Positions 1 to 12,279 of a stretch of DNA of 64,000 bases are shown piece after piece. A model generated the notes under the pieces. The model had not been told where the DNA came from. It worked only from the letters and a program-made list of their open reading frames with translations, and did not search any database. The stretch spans positions 1,448,501 through 1,512,500 of the forward strand of contig JAZDUA010000297.1 of assembly GCA_038098605.1 (NCBI GenBank). Reading direction: 5' to 3'. A program made the translations under genes and the position numbers. Numbering within the stretch: position 1 is the first letter of the stretch; each line of letters opens with the position of its first letter. The DNA comes from Gryllus longicercus. Lineage: Eukaryota > Arthropoda > Insecta > Orthoptera > Gryllidae.

Positions 1-3000
1 TTTAACATGAATGTAACAGAGAAATTACACTAATCCACTATCTACTGCCTCCACAAAGCACAAGCACTTTCTAAAATAGAAGAAGAGACTCCAGCGTTGG
101 AGTGGAAGATAAAATTCTCGAAATTTCATTTAGTGTTCAGACGAAGACCATGAAGCAATATTGTCGGAAGTTGACAGTAAACAAATGTTTCTATGTCTTA
201 GTATTGTGTTCTGATGTTCAGTATTGCAAGACGGTAGAAATATTATTTCGATGCAATTAAAAAATCGAGTAAGATACCTTGCAGAGGCTTATTCGTAATG
301 TGGTCAATTTAAATATAGATTGCGAACATATTTCTATTCTTGGCTCACATTATATAGAAAATTAATTGTGAACTCACCAGTAGGAAACACGGTAAGGCAC
401 AGGTTCAATGAAGTTGCCATAATCCACTCACCTGAAACAGAAAAAAATCATAAGAATAAGACAAAAGAAATCAAAGAACTATCAATTTTCACAAAACTAC
501 GTCGTATTTAGAATTTAAACAAATATCTTTAAGATCTAGAGAATGATGCATGAGCAAAATTGCGAAAGAAAATGTATCACATATCATTAATAAATATTTG
601 TAGAAGGCTTACTTATCTCATTGCTTAATGTTCTATCCACACTATTTGGGGAAATCTTTTCATAACCTTAGTGAATTAATACGCAATATCTTCACCCGTG
701 AGAACGTTGTGCTCTTTGTAAATAGTTTTTAATGAAAATAACATTCTTGTATCTTATATACTAAACTTTGATTTTTCGCGTTTTTCTGGCGGTCTTCTGG
801 TCCGAGACCGCTACGGCACTACTGCCCTGACGGTATCAGCCATCTGACCGGCAAACATTAATAGTAATGCCCTTCCCCTTCTACATCCTCTTCCCTCCCT
901 TGCCGCATCGTCCAGCCCCCCACCCACCATTCCACCACTAGGACGATCCCCGTCCTTGTATGCGGAAGAGCTTCAATTAAGAGACAAGGTGGACCACCAA
1001 CAAAAGCCGTGATTTCCGTTCTGTTGATAATAACGAAACTGATTTTTGTTAATGTCGCTATCACGCACAACATGGCGGTAAGGCGGGTGGTATTTGTGTA
1101 AGGCGAGGCCGCAAAGGGCGAGACCGGTGGCAGGCAGGAGGGTGGGTTTGGGCAGGCCGCAGCGGAGTGCGCTAGCTAACACTACGGACAGAATGCATTT
1201 ATTTTCCTGTCTGAAGAGGTGAATAAATATCCAGACAGATAAAGAGATTCGGCATTAAAATTCCCGTGCGATTTAATCGCACGATTTTCATCCACTTTTT
1301 AAATCTTATAGGAGCAATTATCCTTTTGGCGCTCTCTACTTCACATTCTAGTGCAAACAGTGCTGGAGACTTTCCCTGAGAATGTCAAACATTTTAAAAT
1401 AATATTAAATAAATTGTATTTGTTAGTGTATGTTAACATTAAAATATTTTTTGAATTATTATTGTTATTTGATATTAGGTCACCTTTACCATGATAGGTT
1501 TGAATATAATAAATCATGTAAAATTGTATTAAGTAATATGTAAATATTGTAATTTTCCTTTGATTGTGTTGTGTATTTGTATTAACTACTTAGAAAACGC
1601 TACCACTGGAAATATTCTATGCATTCCTAAGTAGGAAAATTAATATTTTGTTCTATCCTATTGTTAGTTCTATTGGAAATTAATTAGAAAATGTTATATG
1701 ATAAGACGCATTGAATTAAAGTTTGATGGTAGAAAAGAAAAATGAAAGTGGTGTCAGTCCGTCCTCGTGAAGGCGGGAACGTAGCCCTTACCATTGACTG
1801 CAAAACAAATTTTACTTTCACATAAAACACACCGAACCATGCATGATATTTGTTTCGGTGTTTGGTGATATCGCAAAAAAACAAGCATTTTCATCTTATT
1901 GGATTAAAATCCATTTTTCTCATTTTCTAGGCTGTTAAACTTACCAAAATTTTAAAAAGATAAAAATTCTATTTAAAACCAAATTGAGTAGAAAGAGTAT
2001 TAAGGCTACGAAATAACTATTATCTGTTTTGAGGGAGCAGCATGGTGAATTTTCCGCCACCACGTGCCGAAACACTGTTAACGTCCGCAGCAAAACGATT
2101 CTGGTTCTTGAAGTATAACACATACGTTGAGAGCATATACAATCGTTAGACTCTCGATGCAAACACTACCTCAAGGACAGTAAGGCATGCCCCTGCTTGG
2201 CGTTATATTCGCGGGCTCTCATTAAGCCTCCGCGAGGGAATCTCCATCAACTGACCTCGCCTTCAAGGCAGAGAGCGGCTCTGCCGCGCTATGCAATTTT
2301 TGAAAGCGTGAACTACATCATTTTTAATAATGCACGCGCATTGTGTCGCGCAGAACGGCCTCTTGACACTAGGTGTAACTCTCTTCCAAGCACTAGTCTT
2401 GGCTCGAATTTCAACAGAGCTCGTTTGGTGCCTTCCTTATCCTTGAAGCGTTTTCTTATAAGGACCAGCTGGCTGGCGATCTGACCGGCCGGGTAAGTGT
2501 AACACCGTTTCGGTTAGTTTAAATGTTTAAAAATTCAGCGATTTTCTTTATCTCACACCGTGGATTTGGAGAAAATAACACTCCAGATTCATTCGAAAAT
2601 CCACGAGCTTGGGCTGAATTGTCCCAAGATGGGCTATAATCTCACATTACAAGTTAGGTGCTAATAAAAATCTAAAAACATTTGAAGACAGAATGTGGTA
2701 ACAAATGGATAAACCCCCAATCGTGCAATGATACGTGTATACACTGTACATTACCTTCATTTCATTCAATATTTGGTTACGTTTATTTAATTTATAACTA
2801 GGTGAAAAGGCACGAATTTTGTGAATGGTGTGTCCCTGCCCTGAGCCACCGCAACGTGCTCTGGCCATTACTCACCCCTCGCTTCCCCTGCGCGACCCAC
2901 GTTCACTGTGGGCAGCTGTCAATGTAAGCCTTCATACATACTACCGGCAAACTTATTACACATTTGTCCTTCAGCTACTCTGAGCATTGCAGTTTCTGTT

Positions 3001-3160
3001 TAGATATTTCTAGATATTTATGTTGAATAAGGTGTGTGATTAATTTATCAGTGTTAGTTAACAGTTTATGCACTGTTTATTTATTTGTGCATAACCTTAC
3101 TTTTTTGAGTTCCTTCAAAGTTCCAATGAGCCTCGCTGCAAAAGCAATATTACAATGGTA
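1..3160. other. AT-rich non-genic stretch
   Basis: I see no convincing gene. Open stretches are short and lack splice or codon support. Two GC-richer patches stand out: 780-1180 and 2200-2500. The second ends in a good donor-like GGGTAAGTG at about 2489, but no matching acceptor or recognisable peptide was found. Confidence 0.5.
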
Positions 3161-3189
3161 TCAAAGTTAAAATGTTTGGCTTTCCAAAA

Positions 3190-3320
3190 GACACGGAAAC
3201 AAAACTGAGGGAGAGCGGGCGGCGCGCGCCGACGCGCTCGGGGCCATGGATTCGCATTTCAACAGGGAGAGGGGAGTGTTGGCTTTGCAGTGAGAGGACG
3301 GTGAACGAGGAAAGGTGAGT
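3190..3320 (+). promoter_or_regulatory. CpG-rich patch with splice-donor-like end
   Basis: CpG-dense sequence (GGCGGCGCGCGCCGACGCG) followed by a strong donor AAAG|GTGAGT at 3314/3315. It could be a non-coding first exon. The opposite strand is open for 120 codons across 3167-3529, but that peptide is not recognised and may be a composition effect. Confidence 0.3.
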
Positions 3321-3540
3321 ACGATTTTGTCAGTGGTCGAGATTCCACGCTCGCAGAGAGCAGCGACTTGCCTAAGGTCGAGCAAAAATCTCTCGCGGAA
3401 GAACTTGTTTTTTTGAAGTCGAGGAAAGATGCTCGCGAGGATTAGGTTGTAGATCGTCATCGTTCGGCATAACATAGCGCACAACTCGTCGATGTAGATG
3501 GTGCAGTCACGCAGACCGTCTAAGGACAATTAAATCGGTA

Positions 3541-3825
3541 GCTACGCAATCAGACCCACTCCCTCTGAGTATTTAAGGCACTGGAGAGGCATTTCCCGAA
3601 GACAGAGACCGCGATCGGGGCGAATGAGCTCCGCTTGAGCGGCGCTGACGACTTCACGACGAGTGGAGGGCAGCTCAGGGCGCCGAACAATGTGTGATTA
3701 TGGACGCGTGGGACGCAGAAGGGGCCCACAGTGAGTGCCTCACAAAGGCGTCCTAACTCTCCTCAACTGTTTGGCGGACGAGACAGGTACTCAGCAACCC
3801 GACGAGGAAAGAGACATCACCAATG
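3541..3825 (+). promoter_or_regulatory. Candidate TATA promoter and first exon ending ATG|gtaagt
   Basis: A TATTTAAGG box at 3570-3578 is followed by a GC-rich transcript-like stretch. Candidate donors lie at 3730/3731 (ACA|GTGAGT) and 3825/3826. At the second, the context CACCAATG runs directly into GTAAGT, so the first coding exon would contribute only the initiator methionine. This could be the 5' exon of the gene whose exons start near 7.1 kb, but no linking exon was found. An LTR with a TATA box is the main alternative. Confidence 0.35.
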
Positions 3826-4115
3826 GTAAGTGTAAACAAAACCATTACCTAAAGACAGTGTTCAAGAAACAAGAAAATTTCAGTATATTTGTAGTCAAAA
3901 TTGCACTAGATTAGTATACATCCTATTTGTCAATTGCAACCTCAGCTTTCAAATTACCACCTTAAACATCCAGTAGTATAGTACTTTTTATTGTCATTTA
4001 CATAATTAAATGAACAAATGTTCAATAAACACGCCCGTATCAACCAGAGAGCGTGCAGCCGGACAGCTATCGCGCGACAGAATTGAAGTGCAGAATAGTC
4101 ACAAGCCAACTAAAC

Positions 4116-4178
<63 letters not shown>
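4116..4178. repeat. (AAT)n microsatellite
   Basis: About 21 uninterrupted AAT units. It produces the poly-Asn open frame seen there, which is not a gene. Confidence 0.97.
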
Positions 4179-4179
<1 letters not shown>

Positions 4180-6918
4180 CAGGGGAACGAACTCATGAAC
4201 CCGATGATAACTAAATTTCTGAGTCACAATTCAACGAGAATAGCAATTGTCTACGCGGCTGCACATGGCCACACGCCAAGCTTTAATGAATAAAAAAAAG
4301 TAGTTATCACGTTAAACAAAGGAGCCTCAAACGTGCAACAAAGGAACCTCGAGATACGACATACGAAGTTTGATTTTCTCAGAATAACTTCACATTGTTG
4401 GGTGGTGCTTCTGGGTGTATGAAACTAGACTTTTCAATTCTCCAAGGTGCTGATATATTGCCTTTAAACAAATTAAATTTACGCGCGTAATTCGCTACAA
4501 TTGGTAATGACTTTTAGAAGTGATGGCTGATACGTGTTTCTGACCGAACCAGTACAGGCGTTGCCGCGCAACAAACTAATGCAAGTGGGGTGGCGAAACA
4601 AATGGGGCCTCTTTTAAATACTAAGTCACTATTTTCATGGATGACATCAACTCCTTATGAGAAAACGGCGTCAACGTTGTGCGTGCCCCTTCCCAAAGAA
4701 CAGAGCAAGTCAGCCGAAGAAGAGAGAAAGATCGCCTGAAATGCCATCCCGTTTCGAAATGATAAACATGTAAATGCTGCACTGCATAATATTTTGTTCT
4801 TATAACGAGATAATTATTTGGCTAAGTAGAAGAGCATTTCTATATCTAAAGTTAATTGCCCATGTCTTGCAATGAGAGGAATTGGTCAAAAGATGGCCTA
4901 GATCACATGGACTTTCTCCTATATCAGTGAGTATAGTAAAAACGAAAAACTGAAAACTTTGTGCACTTACATTACCTCAGTTCAAGTGCATAATGTATAA
5001 TGGGCATTCAAAGTGCCAGCGAATTTAACTTTAATATTTCAGTAAAACCTAAATTGAAAATTTTTGTTGAAAATGTTAATCACGCTCGTACTCTTTTCCG
5101 AGAGTAACGGAGATGATTGACAAGATTTATTGAATGTGAACCAAATTTGAGGTCAAAATTCGCGGTCGAATGTTATTTTGTGGATAAAAAAATGTCATAA
5201 CCCATGCGGTTGGTCGCAAGGAGGTCGCGTTGCGCTTATAAATTCGTGCAAACTTTGAATACCCTACTTAACCTAAATAACCTTTTTTGTGGAGATAAAC
5301 GTCGAATAACGTGGAATAAGAGCAGCAGGAGTGACGGAGACACCCATGAATATTTAGAAGAGTTTTTCACTCTTCTCAAAGAATTTCTATTCACTGTGTA
5401 TTTCACGTCACGAAAAGGAAGGAAGATTTCCAGATTTTGTTTTCATTGGCATGGCAAAATTTTACAGATGTTTCGACTATCCAAATCTAAAGATTTGCGT
5501 TTGTTAAATCTCATAAAAGTTTGAAATACGTGACGGAGAGATAATTACTAATCTACATTTGATGACTATGTGTAAAAGTAAACTTGATTTTTAGTTAGCA
5601 ATCTATAGTAGTGTTCTAGAAAAAATGACTGCATTTTTTCTGAGCAACTTTGCTGAGCAACTTTTCTGAGCAACTTGAGATTCAATCGAGTAAAAATCAT
5701 CATCATCATCATCAGGGGGTGAAAATGTATATACAAGAAATTACAAAAATATAATGTTGAGTACTTTGACAGATGCGTTAGGAAAGTAGATTGTACATAT
5801 CATGCAGCGTCTGGCCGAAAAACAAATTTCTTCTTTACAAAATATGACTTTAATTTTGTTAAAATTATTTAGTTTGGCACTTAACATTTCACTGTACAAT
5901 ATTTCAAATTGACACACGGTAGGCTAGTTTTTGACGATTTGTAATGCGAAATAAAGAGATAAAAGATCTTACACAGCAATTATAAAAATCGTACAAAGAT
6001 TAGATAAATTCAATGAAAATCCTCTAGTTACGTAACACTTTTTGACATTTCGTGAAGACGTTTCTATGGAAATACTACACTGCTCCTTGACTCTTGAAAT
6101 TCAAAAGAAATCCACAAAATTATTTCCAAGAAAATGCAAATATTACTACTATATCCTTGCAAATATCTGCCTAAACACAGCTATTTTAATAGTAAAGTTG
6201 CTATTTAATGACTGCAAAAAACGTGACTTTATATTGCTATATTCTTGTCTAAAACAACTTTATTTTTATTAGGATGCTAAGAATCACATTAATATTGCTT
6301 TAAAATTCTAAATAACAATGAGATACGAATTACGAAAACTGATAAATCATTCTCTAAATACTCTGAAACATTTCGCTGTCGATTTGTTTATTTATAAAAA
6401 GTATGTTAAACGAAGGTAAATCATCATATGTTTAAAGCAATGAAGCATTCCTCGATAAATAAGTATATAAAAATTAAAAATGTATTAATAAGCCACTTAG
6501 CTAAGTTTGAATGATCTATGAAATAATGTTGATCATAGACATTTTTTAGACAAAAGAAAATAGTCTTCTTAACATTATTGCATTGTATGTATAGTTAAAT
6601 TTGTGATTTTTCAACTAAAAGGAAGGAATTACACAATTAACAGATTTTTAAAAATAAAACACACTACTCTTTTTCGTAATAAAAATTGGGGGAGAATTGT
6701 TTTTACTAGATGACTTTAAAACTTGTAATTTATGTGAAACAGAAAATCAAGCATTCATTTTTGAAAAATTGTTGAGCTTATTAAAATTCAACTATTTTAC
6801 TACATAGATATGACATGACTTGCATTCGGCATACATTAATTTATGGAAATCGAACCCGAGTAGCTTTCAGTTGACGTTAAAGATTTTTAATTTCTGAGGT
6901 ATTACGTGACGTTCAATA

Positions 6919-6920
<2 letters not shown>
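4180..6920. other. AT-rich non-genic stretch
   Basis: Only short open frames. The longest (5204-5524, +) gives an unrecognised 106-residue peptide with no clear splice context. There is a small (ATC)n run at 5698-5715. I see no RNA gene or known element. Confidence 0.45.

Positions 6921-6921
<1 letters not shown>

Positions 6922-6980
<59 letters not shown>
6922..6980. repeat. (AT)n microsatellite
   Basis: Uninterrupted dinucleotide AT run. Confidence 0.97.
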
Positions 6981-6983
<3 letters not shown>

Positions 6984-7093
6984 GCCAAGAAATATTATTG
7001 TACCTTCCAAATACCACAAATGGTCATAGTATCAGGATTTCTTCGCACACATTACGAGGCCATACAAACGCATGTACACAGGAATTCACAGCG

Positions 7094-7190
7094 ATGAGCA
7101 GAGGGGAAATATTTATAGGCAAGCCAAGAAGCAATATTTCGACAAAATATTATCGAAAACTACCTACTTTCTCTTTCAAGGAGTCTTCAG
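7094..7190 (+). CDS. Candidate upstream exon of the cysteine-rich gene
   Basis: Open reading ends ...PTFSFKESS at a strong donor TCTTCAG|GTGAGA (7190/7191) in phase 1. Joined to the next candidate exon (starts AT|GGT) the split codon is GAT, giving ESS-D-GKALPGDK, so phase is conserved. The exon start is uncertain: an ATG lies at 7094, and a good acceptor (pyrimidine tract then CAAG) lies at 7180, which would leave a 10-base micro-exon. Function unknown. Confidence 0.3.
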
Positions 7191-7413
7191 GTGAGACATC
7201 GAATACTATATACATAGAATATTGATACTAGTACAACTAGGCGAGTCGTCGGAAAAAGCAGTTTTAGAAATACTATTCTTAGATTTATTCCGGCATTGTA
7301 TAAAGAACCGGCAACTCACAATTATAATACAGTATATAATAAATTATTTACTTTATTATATACTTTATATAATAAATTATATAAAGTCATCCATAATTTT
7401 ATCTTATTTCCAG

Positions 7414-7533
7414 ATGGTAAAGCTCTCCCTGGAGACAAAATGGCTGCTCTGAGAGAGGTGACAGATGATTGCGTGATTTCGGAAAGAAAAGAAGGAGTTG
7501 ATGTTTGCCAACCTACAGGGTTATGTTGGGAAA
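7414..7533 (+). CDS. Candidate exon of cysteine-rich gene
   Basis: A strong acceptor (pyrimidine-rich tract ending TTTCCAG at 7413) precedes an open frame that includes KALPGDKMAALREVTDDC and continues through an acidic stretch to CQPTGLCWE. A donor-like GAAA|GTAAAT ends it at 7533. The exon is phase 1 at both ends; the one-base remainder can pair with a 2-base start at 8889 or 8937. The peptide is charged, with three cysteines, and lies between AT-rich introns. I do not recognise a domain. Transcript evidence would be decisive. Confidence 0.5.
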
Positions 7534-8149
7534 GTAAATCTTATATTTGTGACCTATTTACCTTTACTTATGGCTTACTTAAAACATCGCACATTACAAA
7601 CATCCATTATGTTATCTTAAATAAAGATACATGCTACCAAGAAATAGGGAAAAAGTCATTGTCCAAATATGAGTTTATTTTGAAGGAAATGTACAATAAA
7701 TTACATTTAAAAAGTGCCGTGTGAAAACATATACACAAATGTCATCCTCTCGCACATGCCTATCAATTTGATTCATGTGCCCACATCCTTGGATAAAGTT
7801 CTGTTGCAAGGCAACTAGTTTTTAATTCCGAATTTGATAATCATAGACTCTGGAAACATCATTCGTGAATGAGCCATTGACATCTTTAATTTTGGCAACA
7901 CTAAAGTTATATTTTGTCACCATTGTAAAATTATATACGAGTAAATTCCTTCGTTGTGTTCAAGTCACATCTGAGACGTTGCTCCTTTTACTTGCTGACT
8001 AGTGTCCTACTGACTTAACTTTTTAGTTGTGAAATATCTGTATAAATACGAGTTTGATTTCAGGATATTATTGGTGATATACCAGGAAGCGCAGAGTAAA
8101 CTTATTGATTTCTATTTAGAGATTTTAACAGAAATACACATTATCGGGT

Positions 8150-8510
8150 CCTCTCATCCCAAACAAGTGTTTCTTCCAAAAGCTCAGTCGGTCTGTCAGC
8201 CCGTCTGTGTACAATACTAGCGCTTAAACTAATCGTAGATTTTTCCAACAGAAATATTTTTTAATCTGGCCAGATTCGAATTCCTGCAATTTAAAAAATC
8301 TATTTTATCATTATAATTTTAAGAATACTTCAATAGAACATTTTCTATATTATTTTATAGTACATTACTTCATTTTGTACTTCTTGTTTTTCTATTTTAC
8401 AGCTTACCCGATATTGAACTTCTCTTGTTATCGAAAAGTGTCTTGCGGCAAAACATCAGTCTATCTGTCGGTCAGTTCGTCTGTGAACAACAGTAGTGCC
8501 GAAAACGTGC
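8150..8510 (+). repeat. Fragments of the TTACTTTCTCGC repeat family
   Basis: Two short blocks (about 8185-8230 and 8455-8505) contain the family's characteristic cgg(c)aaaa...GTCTGTC..gtctgtg.acaa.a.tag core. They are badly diverged and partial. Confidence 0.45.
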
Positions 8511-8888
8511 ACAGAATCAATATTATTACTTTCCAAAGTGGATAAAATTGAAAGAAAATTATATAGCCTCTCGCCAATTGAAAGATGTTTATGGTTTTGT
8601 TACCCAAGAACTCGGAAAACAGTAAAAAAAATTCTGAAACACTTTCGATTTTGACTGAAAAATGCAAATATTCGATTAGTATTCCGGTGATTCTCGCAAC
8701 CACTAATTTCTCATACTCAGTGTGTAAGAGGATAGGAAGGCTGCAAGGAAAACCGCCTCGCGCCATTGAAATATTTGTACTCACGTGTTGCGTTGTGGAA
8801 GAGCACCTTTATTGACACTGAAGGACGATTGACAAAGACCTGTTGACCAGTTTGATGCTGCATATTAACTGAAGGCGGTGTTGGCCAG

Positions 8889-9044
8889 GGGCGTCGCCGT
8901 TCACGGGGGGCAGCGTGCCGTGGCGCGGCGCGGCAGGGGGGCGCGAGGGGGCCGAGGGGGCCGAGGGGGCGGAGGGGCCCTGCCGGTGGGCGCGCTGCCC
9001 CTGGCACTCGTGCCCCCTCTACAGCTGCTCCGGCGACTTCGAGC
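8889..9044 (+). CDS. Exon of cysteine-rich gene
   Basis: A very GC-rich island in AT-rich DNA. The open frame carries Gly/Glu-rich repeats (EGAEGAEGAEG) and then CRWARCPWHSCPLYSCSGDFE, five cysteines in 17 residues. It ends at donor GAGC|GTGCGT in phase 1. Joined to the exon at 11976 (TG|CGT) the split codon is CTG, giving SGDFE-L-RKFRPICREF, so frame is kept. Possible acceptors CCAG|GG (8888) and GCAG|GG (8936) both fit the phase of the previous exon. The cysteine density suggests a secreted or lumenal protein, but no family is recognised. Confidence 0.55.
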
Positions 9045-9085
9045 GTGCGTACTCGCTCACAGCACCACAAACCCCTTGGACATTT

Positions 9086-9756
9086 CACTTTTTTGCTTTC
9101 TCCTTACGAAGTAGAGAAAAATATGCAGCGAGAAAAACCGAATTTTCGACAAAAAAAACTTTTATTACAGAGTCCTGGAAAGGAAAAAGTGGACAAATCC
9201 GTTACTAAATTTAGAAAAAATCCTCTAAAATGTGGTATAGGGAGAATCCATGTTTCGTTGGTTCTTCATTCCGAAAAATCTAATGTCGGCAAAATGTCTG
9301 ACTATTCGTCAGTCTGTGAATAACGCTAGCGGCTAAACCGTTCAGGTAATTTCTTCAAATTTGATATTCTCTAATCAAACTGGCTGAACTTACAGCCCTT
9401 TGAATTTGAAACAGTTTTTTAAAATTTTTGTGGGGTATTTACATGAAGCTCTTGGAGCATTTTCCAAATTTTCAAAAAAATGGATTCATTTTTTTGATTA
9501 AATTTTGTGGTTGAATAGTGTAGGTCTCATGTTCATAGAAAAAATTGTTTTTGGAAAATTGCAAAAGTTCAAAATGTTTTCGGTGTGTTTCCACAATTAA
9601 AATATTAAAGATAGATATATTTCCCTAGTGAAATCTCTTCCTTACAGATAGATTTTGAAATAAGGTCAGGTACAATGTTTCGAAAATTTGAGTATTTTCA
9701 CCGAACTTATGCGTGAAAACACGGGGGATAAAGTACGTGCTCTGTTAGCGCCACTA
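9086..9756 (+). mobile_element. TTACTTTCTCGC-family element (Helentron/DINE-1-like)
   Basis: Starts with a diverged ctttctccttacgaag end only about 40 bases after the preceding exon. It continues through the conserved TTTTATTACAG..CCTGG, ATTCCGAAAAATC and CGGCAAAATGTCTG core, and ends near GCGCCACTAG|T at 9747-9757. No protein coding is visible. The family resemblance to DINE-1/mini-me elements is inference. Confidence 0.6.
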
Positions 9757-10679
9757 GTTTATTTACATACGACATATTCACAAGTATAAAACCTACTAAA
9801 AGGATAATTACATTATAACTGGAATGACACAACTTCGAGTTTCGTATTACAATATCCCAAACTTAAAAAGGGTAAAACAGAGATTGAACATAATAAGGAA
9901 AGGAAAATGTTCTTCCAAATTTTTCACGAGGGCCGCAGCCCCCCTGGAACCCTCTGCGCCCAAGCCGTACACTCATTGATCGTACGTTGACCTCAAGTGT
10001 ACACAACCGGAAAGGGCGCTCTATTGCGTCCAATGAATTGCAGTAATAGCGTACAATTAATGATTCTTGGGTGAAGTCTGATATGGTCATACATAAAAGC
10101 AGTGTGTTTTTTTCGATTTCGTGTAAACAAAGTATTTTGCGTTAATTTCCGAAAACGTCTTGCTATTTCGAATGTCTTTTGCTTTATTTTTAAAAAGTAT
10201 TGATAGCCATTCTTCTTTTTCCCTTCATTGTCGATTTTTTGGAGTGACAGAAACTGAAAAGTAATGTGTTATTGCTAAGTTTTTCATAAAACTGAAAAAA
10301 TTCTCATCATCATGAAAATATATTTTTATAATTCATGATTATTATTTTTTGCGAGATTTTTGAGTTTATTGTGAACATTCGCCACGCTGCTTTAAAAGCA
10401 CTTTGCCTGAAAATTAACGAAGAAAATAATTTAATTATGAGTACCAAAAATGAAATTCGGCAAGAAATTACTTTAATTTCGTTTTTTGTCGATATTCATC
10501 ATTAATACGGAACTAGTGATTCAAGAACAGCAAAAACTTTCTCGCATCAACAACGGTTACGTAAAATTACATAGAGTTCGCCGAAAATGAATTCAACACC
10601 ATTTCCTTTGCCGTTCTTTGGTTAATCGTCTTCTTTTTGAGGCTTTCATCCAGCCGACTTCCGGTTACCCTTTACATCT

Positions 10680-10890
10680 CAATGGCATGCACATTCGACC
10701 ACACACTAGACACCAACTCCCTTGCGGGCTCCTCTGATCTGGGGTGAGCAGAACGCGAGGCCCTCCGCGACACGGCAGGAGACAAGGGACAAACAGCCAT
10801 CCCCAAGGCGCGACTCAAACACGCGACCCTTCGGACCGAGGTGCTGAGTCAGTACAAGCTCTTAGCCACCTCGGCCTCGAGGTCGGCTCG
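10680..10890 (-). mobile_element. tRNA-headed SINE
   Basis: Read on the minus strand, a GAGGCCGAGGTGGCTAAG block (box A-like, tRNA-Leu/Ser style) is followed about 45 bases later by CGTGTTTGAGTCGCG (box B-like). A GC-rich body then runs to about 10680. It shares its head design with the cluster at 39.7-40.8 kb. Confidence 0.55.
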
Positions 10891-11049
10891 TCGCTTCACA
10901 CGAGAGGGAAAATTAAACAAAAATGTTGGAGTCGTTTTGACAAAACAATTTATTCAAATTGTTTAAAAATTGCCTGGTAACCCATTATTACGCCAAAACT
11001 ATTCATATTTTCGATAAGATATACGTGATCTTATTTCAAGATCTATCTT

Positions 11050-11206
11050 TCTGCAACAGAATTTATTCACTATTTCGTTACCAGAACATGGCACCAAGAG
11101 TTTTTCTGCCGAAATTTCGCCTTTCCTGGCGCACGATTCCATAACTTTCTCTTTTTACGCAGCCTCTTCGCTCTTACAAAGCACATTCGCAAGGGAGAGA
11201 AAGTAA
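11050..11206 (-). mobile_element. TTACTTTCTCGC-family fragment
   Basis: On the minus strand it begins TTACTTTCTCTCCC and runs through the family's CGCCAGGAAAGGCGAAATT and CAGAAAAACTC segments to CATGTTCTGGTAACG. Only the first ~155 bases are recognisable. Confidence 0.6.
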
Positions 11207-11975
11207 AACCAGGTGACTGAGCAGAATCTTCAACAAAACATTTCAATAATGTGTTACACGTTTTTATTAACAGATAATCTTGTATAATGTAATGTTTGTT
11301 TAGTGTAACAAATCATCGTATTTAAATACCCGTTTTTAATGAAGCAAATAACATATCAAGTGTATTGAACAAATGGTAAGCGGAAATTTATTCTAAGAGA
11401 AATATTTTTATTATATTATTTTCATTTTAAATATCAAGTACAAACCCTTTTATTTTCTTGTTTGATATACCATTGTTAATGTGAGACAATCGTCAAGACA
11501 AAATGAAATGAAACACCGAAAATAAAATAAAAAGACCGCACGTCATTGGTAACGGAACGTAGGTCACCAGTTAACTCATTATGTTGCATTTTTGACTGAG
11601 TCCTCGCAAGCGTAAAACTAACGTTTTCTACACAAATCGAATTCATATTATTTCTTTAAAAAAACTTGCAATCAGAGTTATTCGTTTTGTCTGTTTGGAC
11701 CTTTTAAGGTGCACTTTCAATTTTATCATCAACAGTTCATTGCTCTGCCACATGGTTTACATGATCTCATGCAGTTAATTGATGTGCTCCCTACACTTTC
11801 CGTGAAACATTAATTAAGTTCAAGAGAAATCGGGGTTATTCCAATCAATATAATGTAAATCCCTTGGTCTGGAAAACCTCAATATTGTCTTATCTGGCGT
11901 TGAACTACCTCGTACTGCATTTTCAGCCGATAGGCCATTTGTCATACCACTGAAAGCGTAATAACGATTGCGCAG

Positions 11976-12279
11976 TGCGTAAATTCCGCCCCATTTGCCG
12001 CGAGTTCACGAGCTGCCCAGACAAGAGCGTGAAGCGGCGCTGGTGCTACCCTCTGGAGGCCAACATCCTGCAGCACTGCGCGCCGTGCCCGCGCGGCCGC
12101 TACGAGTGCTCTGAGCCCGAGGCGGAGGGCGCGTGTGCGGCCAGGCCGCCCCAGCTCATCCCGCTGTTCCGCTGGCAGCACGGCATCCCCTACCCCAACA
12201 CGCGCAGGGAGCCCTACCCGCACCTCCTGGAGGGGCTGCACTGGCTGGAGCAGCCCCCGGCGCCGCCGCCCCCGCGCAG
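11976..12279 (+). CDS. Exon of cysteine-rich gene, first PLFxW unit
   Basis: Acceptor ATTGCGCAG at 11975, donor CGCAG|GTGCCG at 12279. The 101-codon open frame is GC-rich and cysteine-rich: ICREFTSCPDKS, RRWCYPLEANILQHC, CPRGRYECSEPE, then LIPLFRWQHGIPYPNTRREP and a proline-rich end. Phase is 1 at the start and 2 at the end; both junctions keep frame. The PLFRWQHG...N..R.PYP segment recurs in the next exon as PLFTWRNG...N.SR.PYP, which argues for a real duplicated module. The module is not one I know. Confidence 0.7.

Noticed and set aside
3167..3529. 120-codon minus frame
   Set aside because: Unrecognised peptide over a CpG patch, no splice support in that direction; kept only as a note under the + strand candidate exon.
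4010..4198. 62-codon open frame with a long Asn run
   Set aside because: It is the translation of an (AAT)n microsatellite.
6906..7097. Open frame with (Tyr-Ile)n
   Set aside because: Produced by the (AT)n repeat.
8717..9088. 123-codon minus frame
   Set aside because: Antisense shadow of the GC-rich + exon at 8889-9044.
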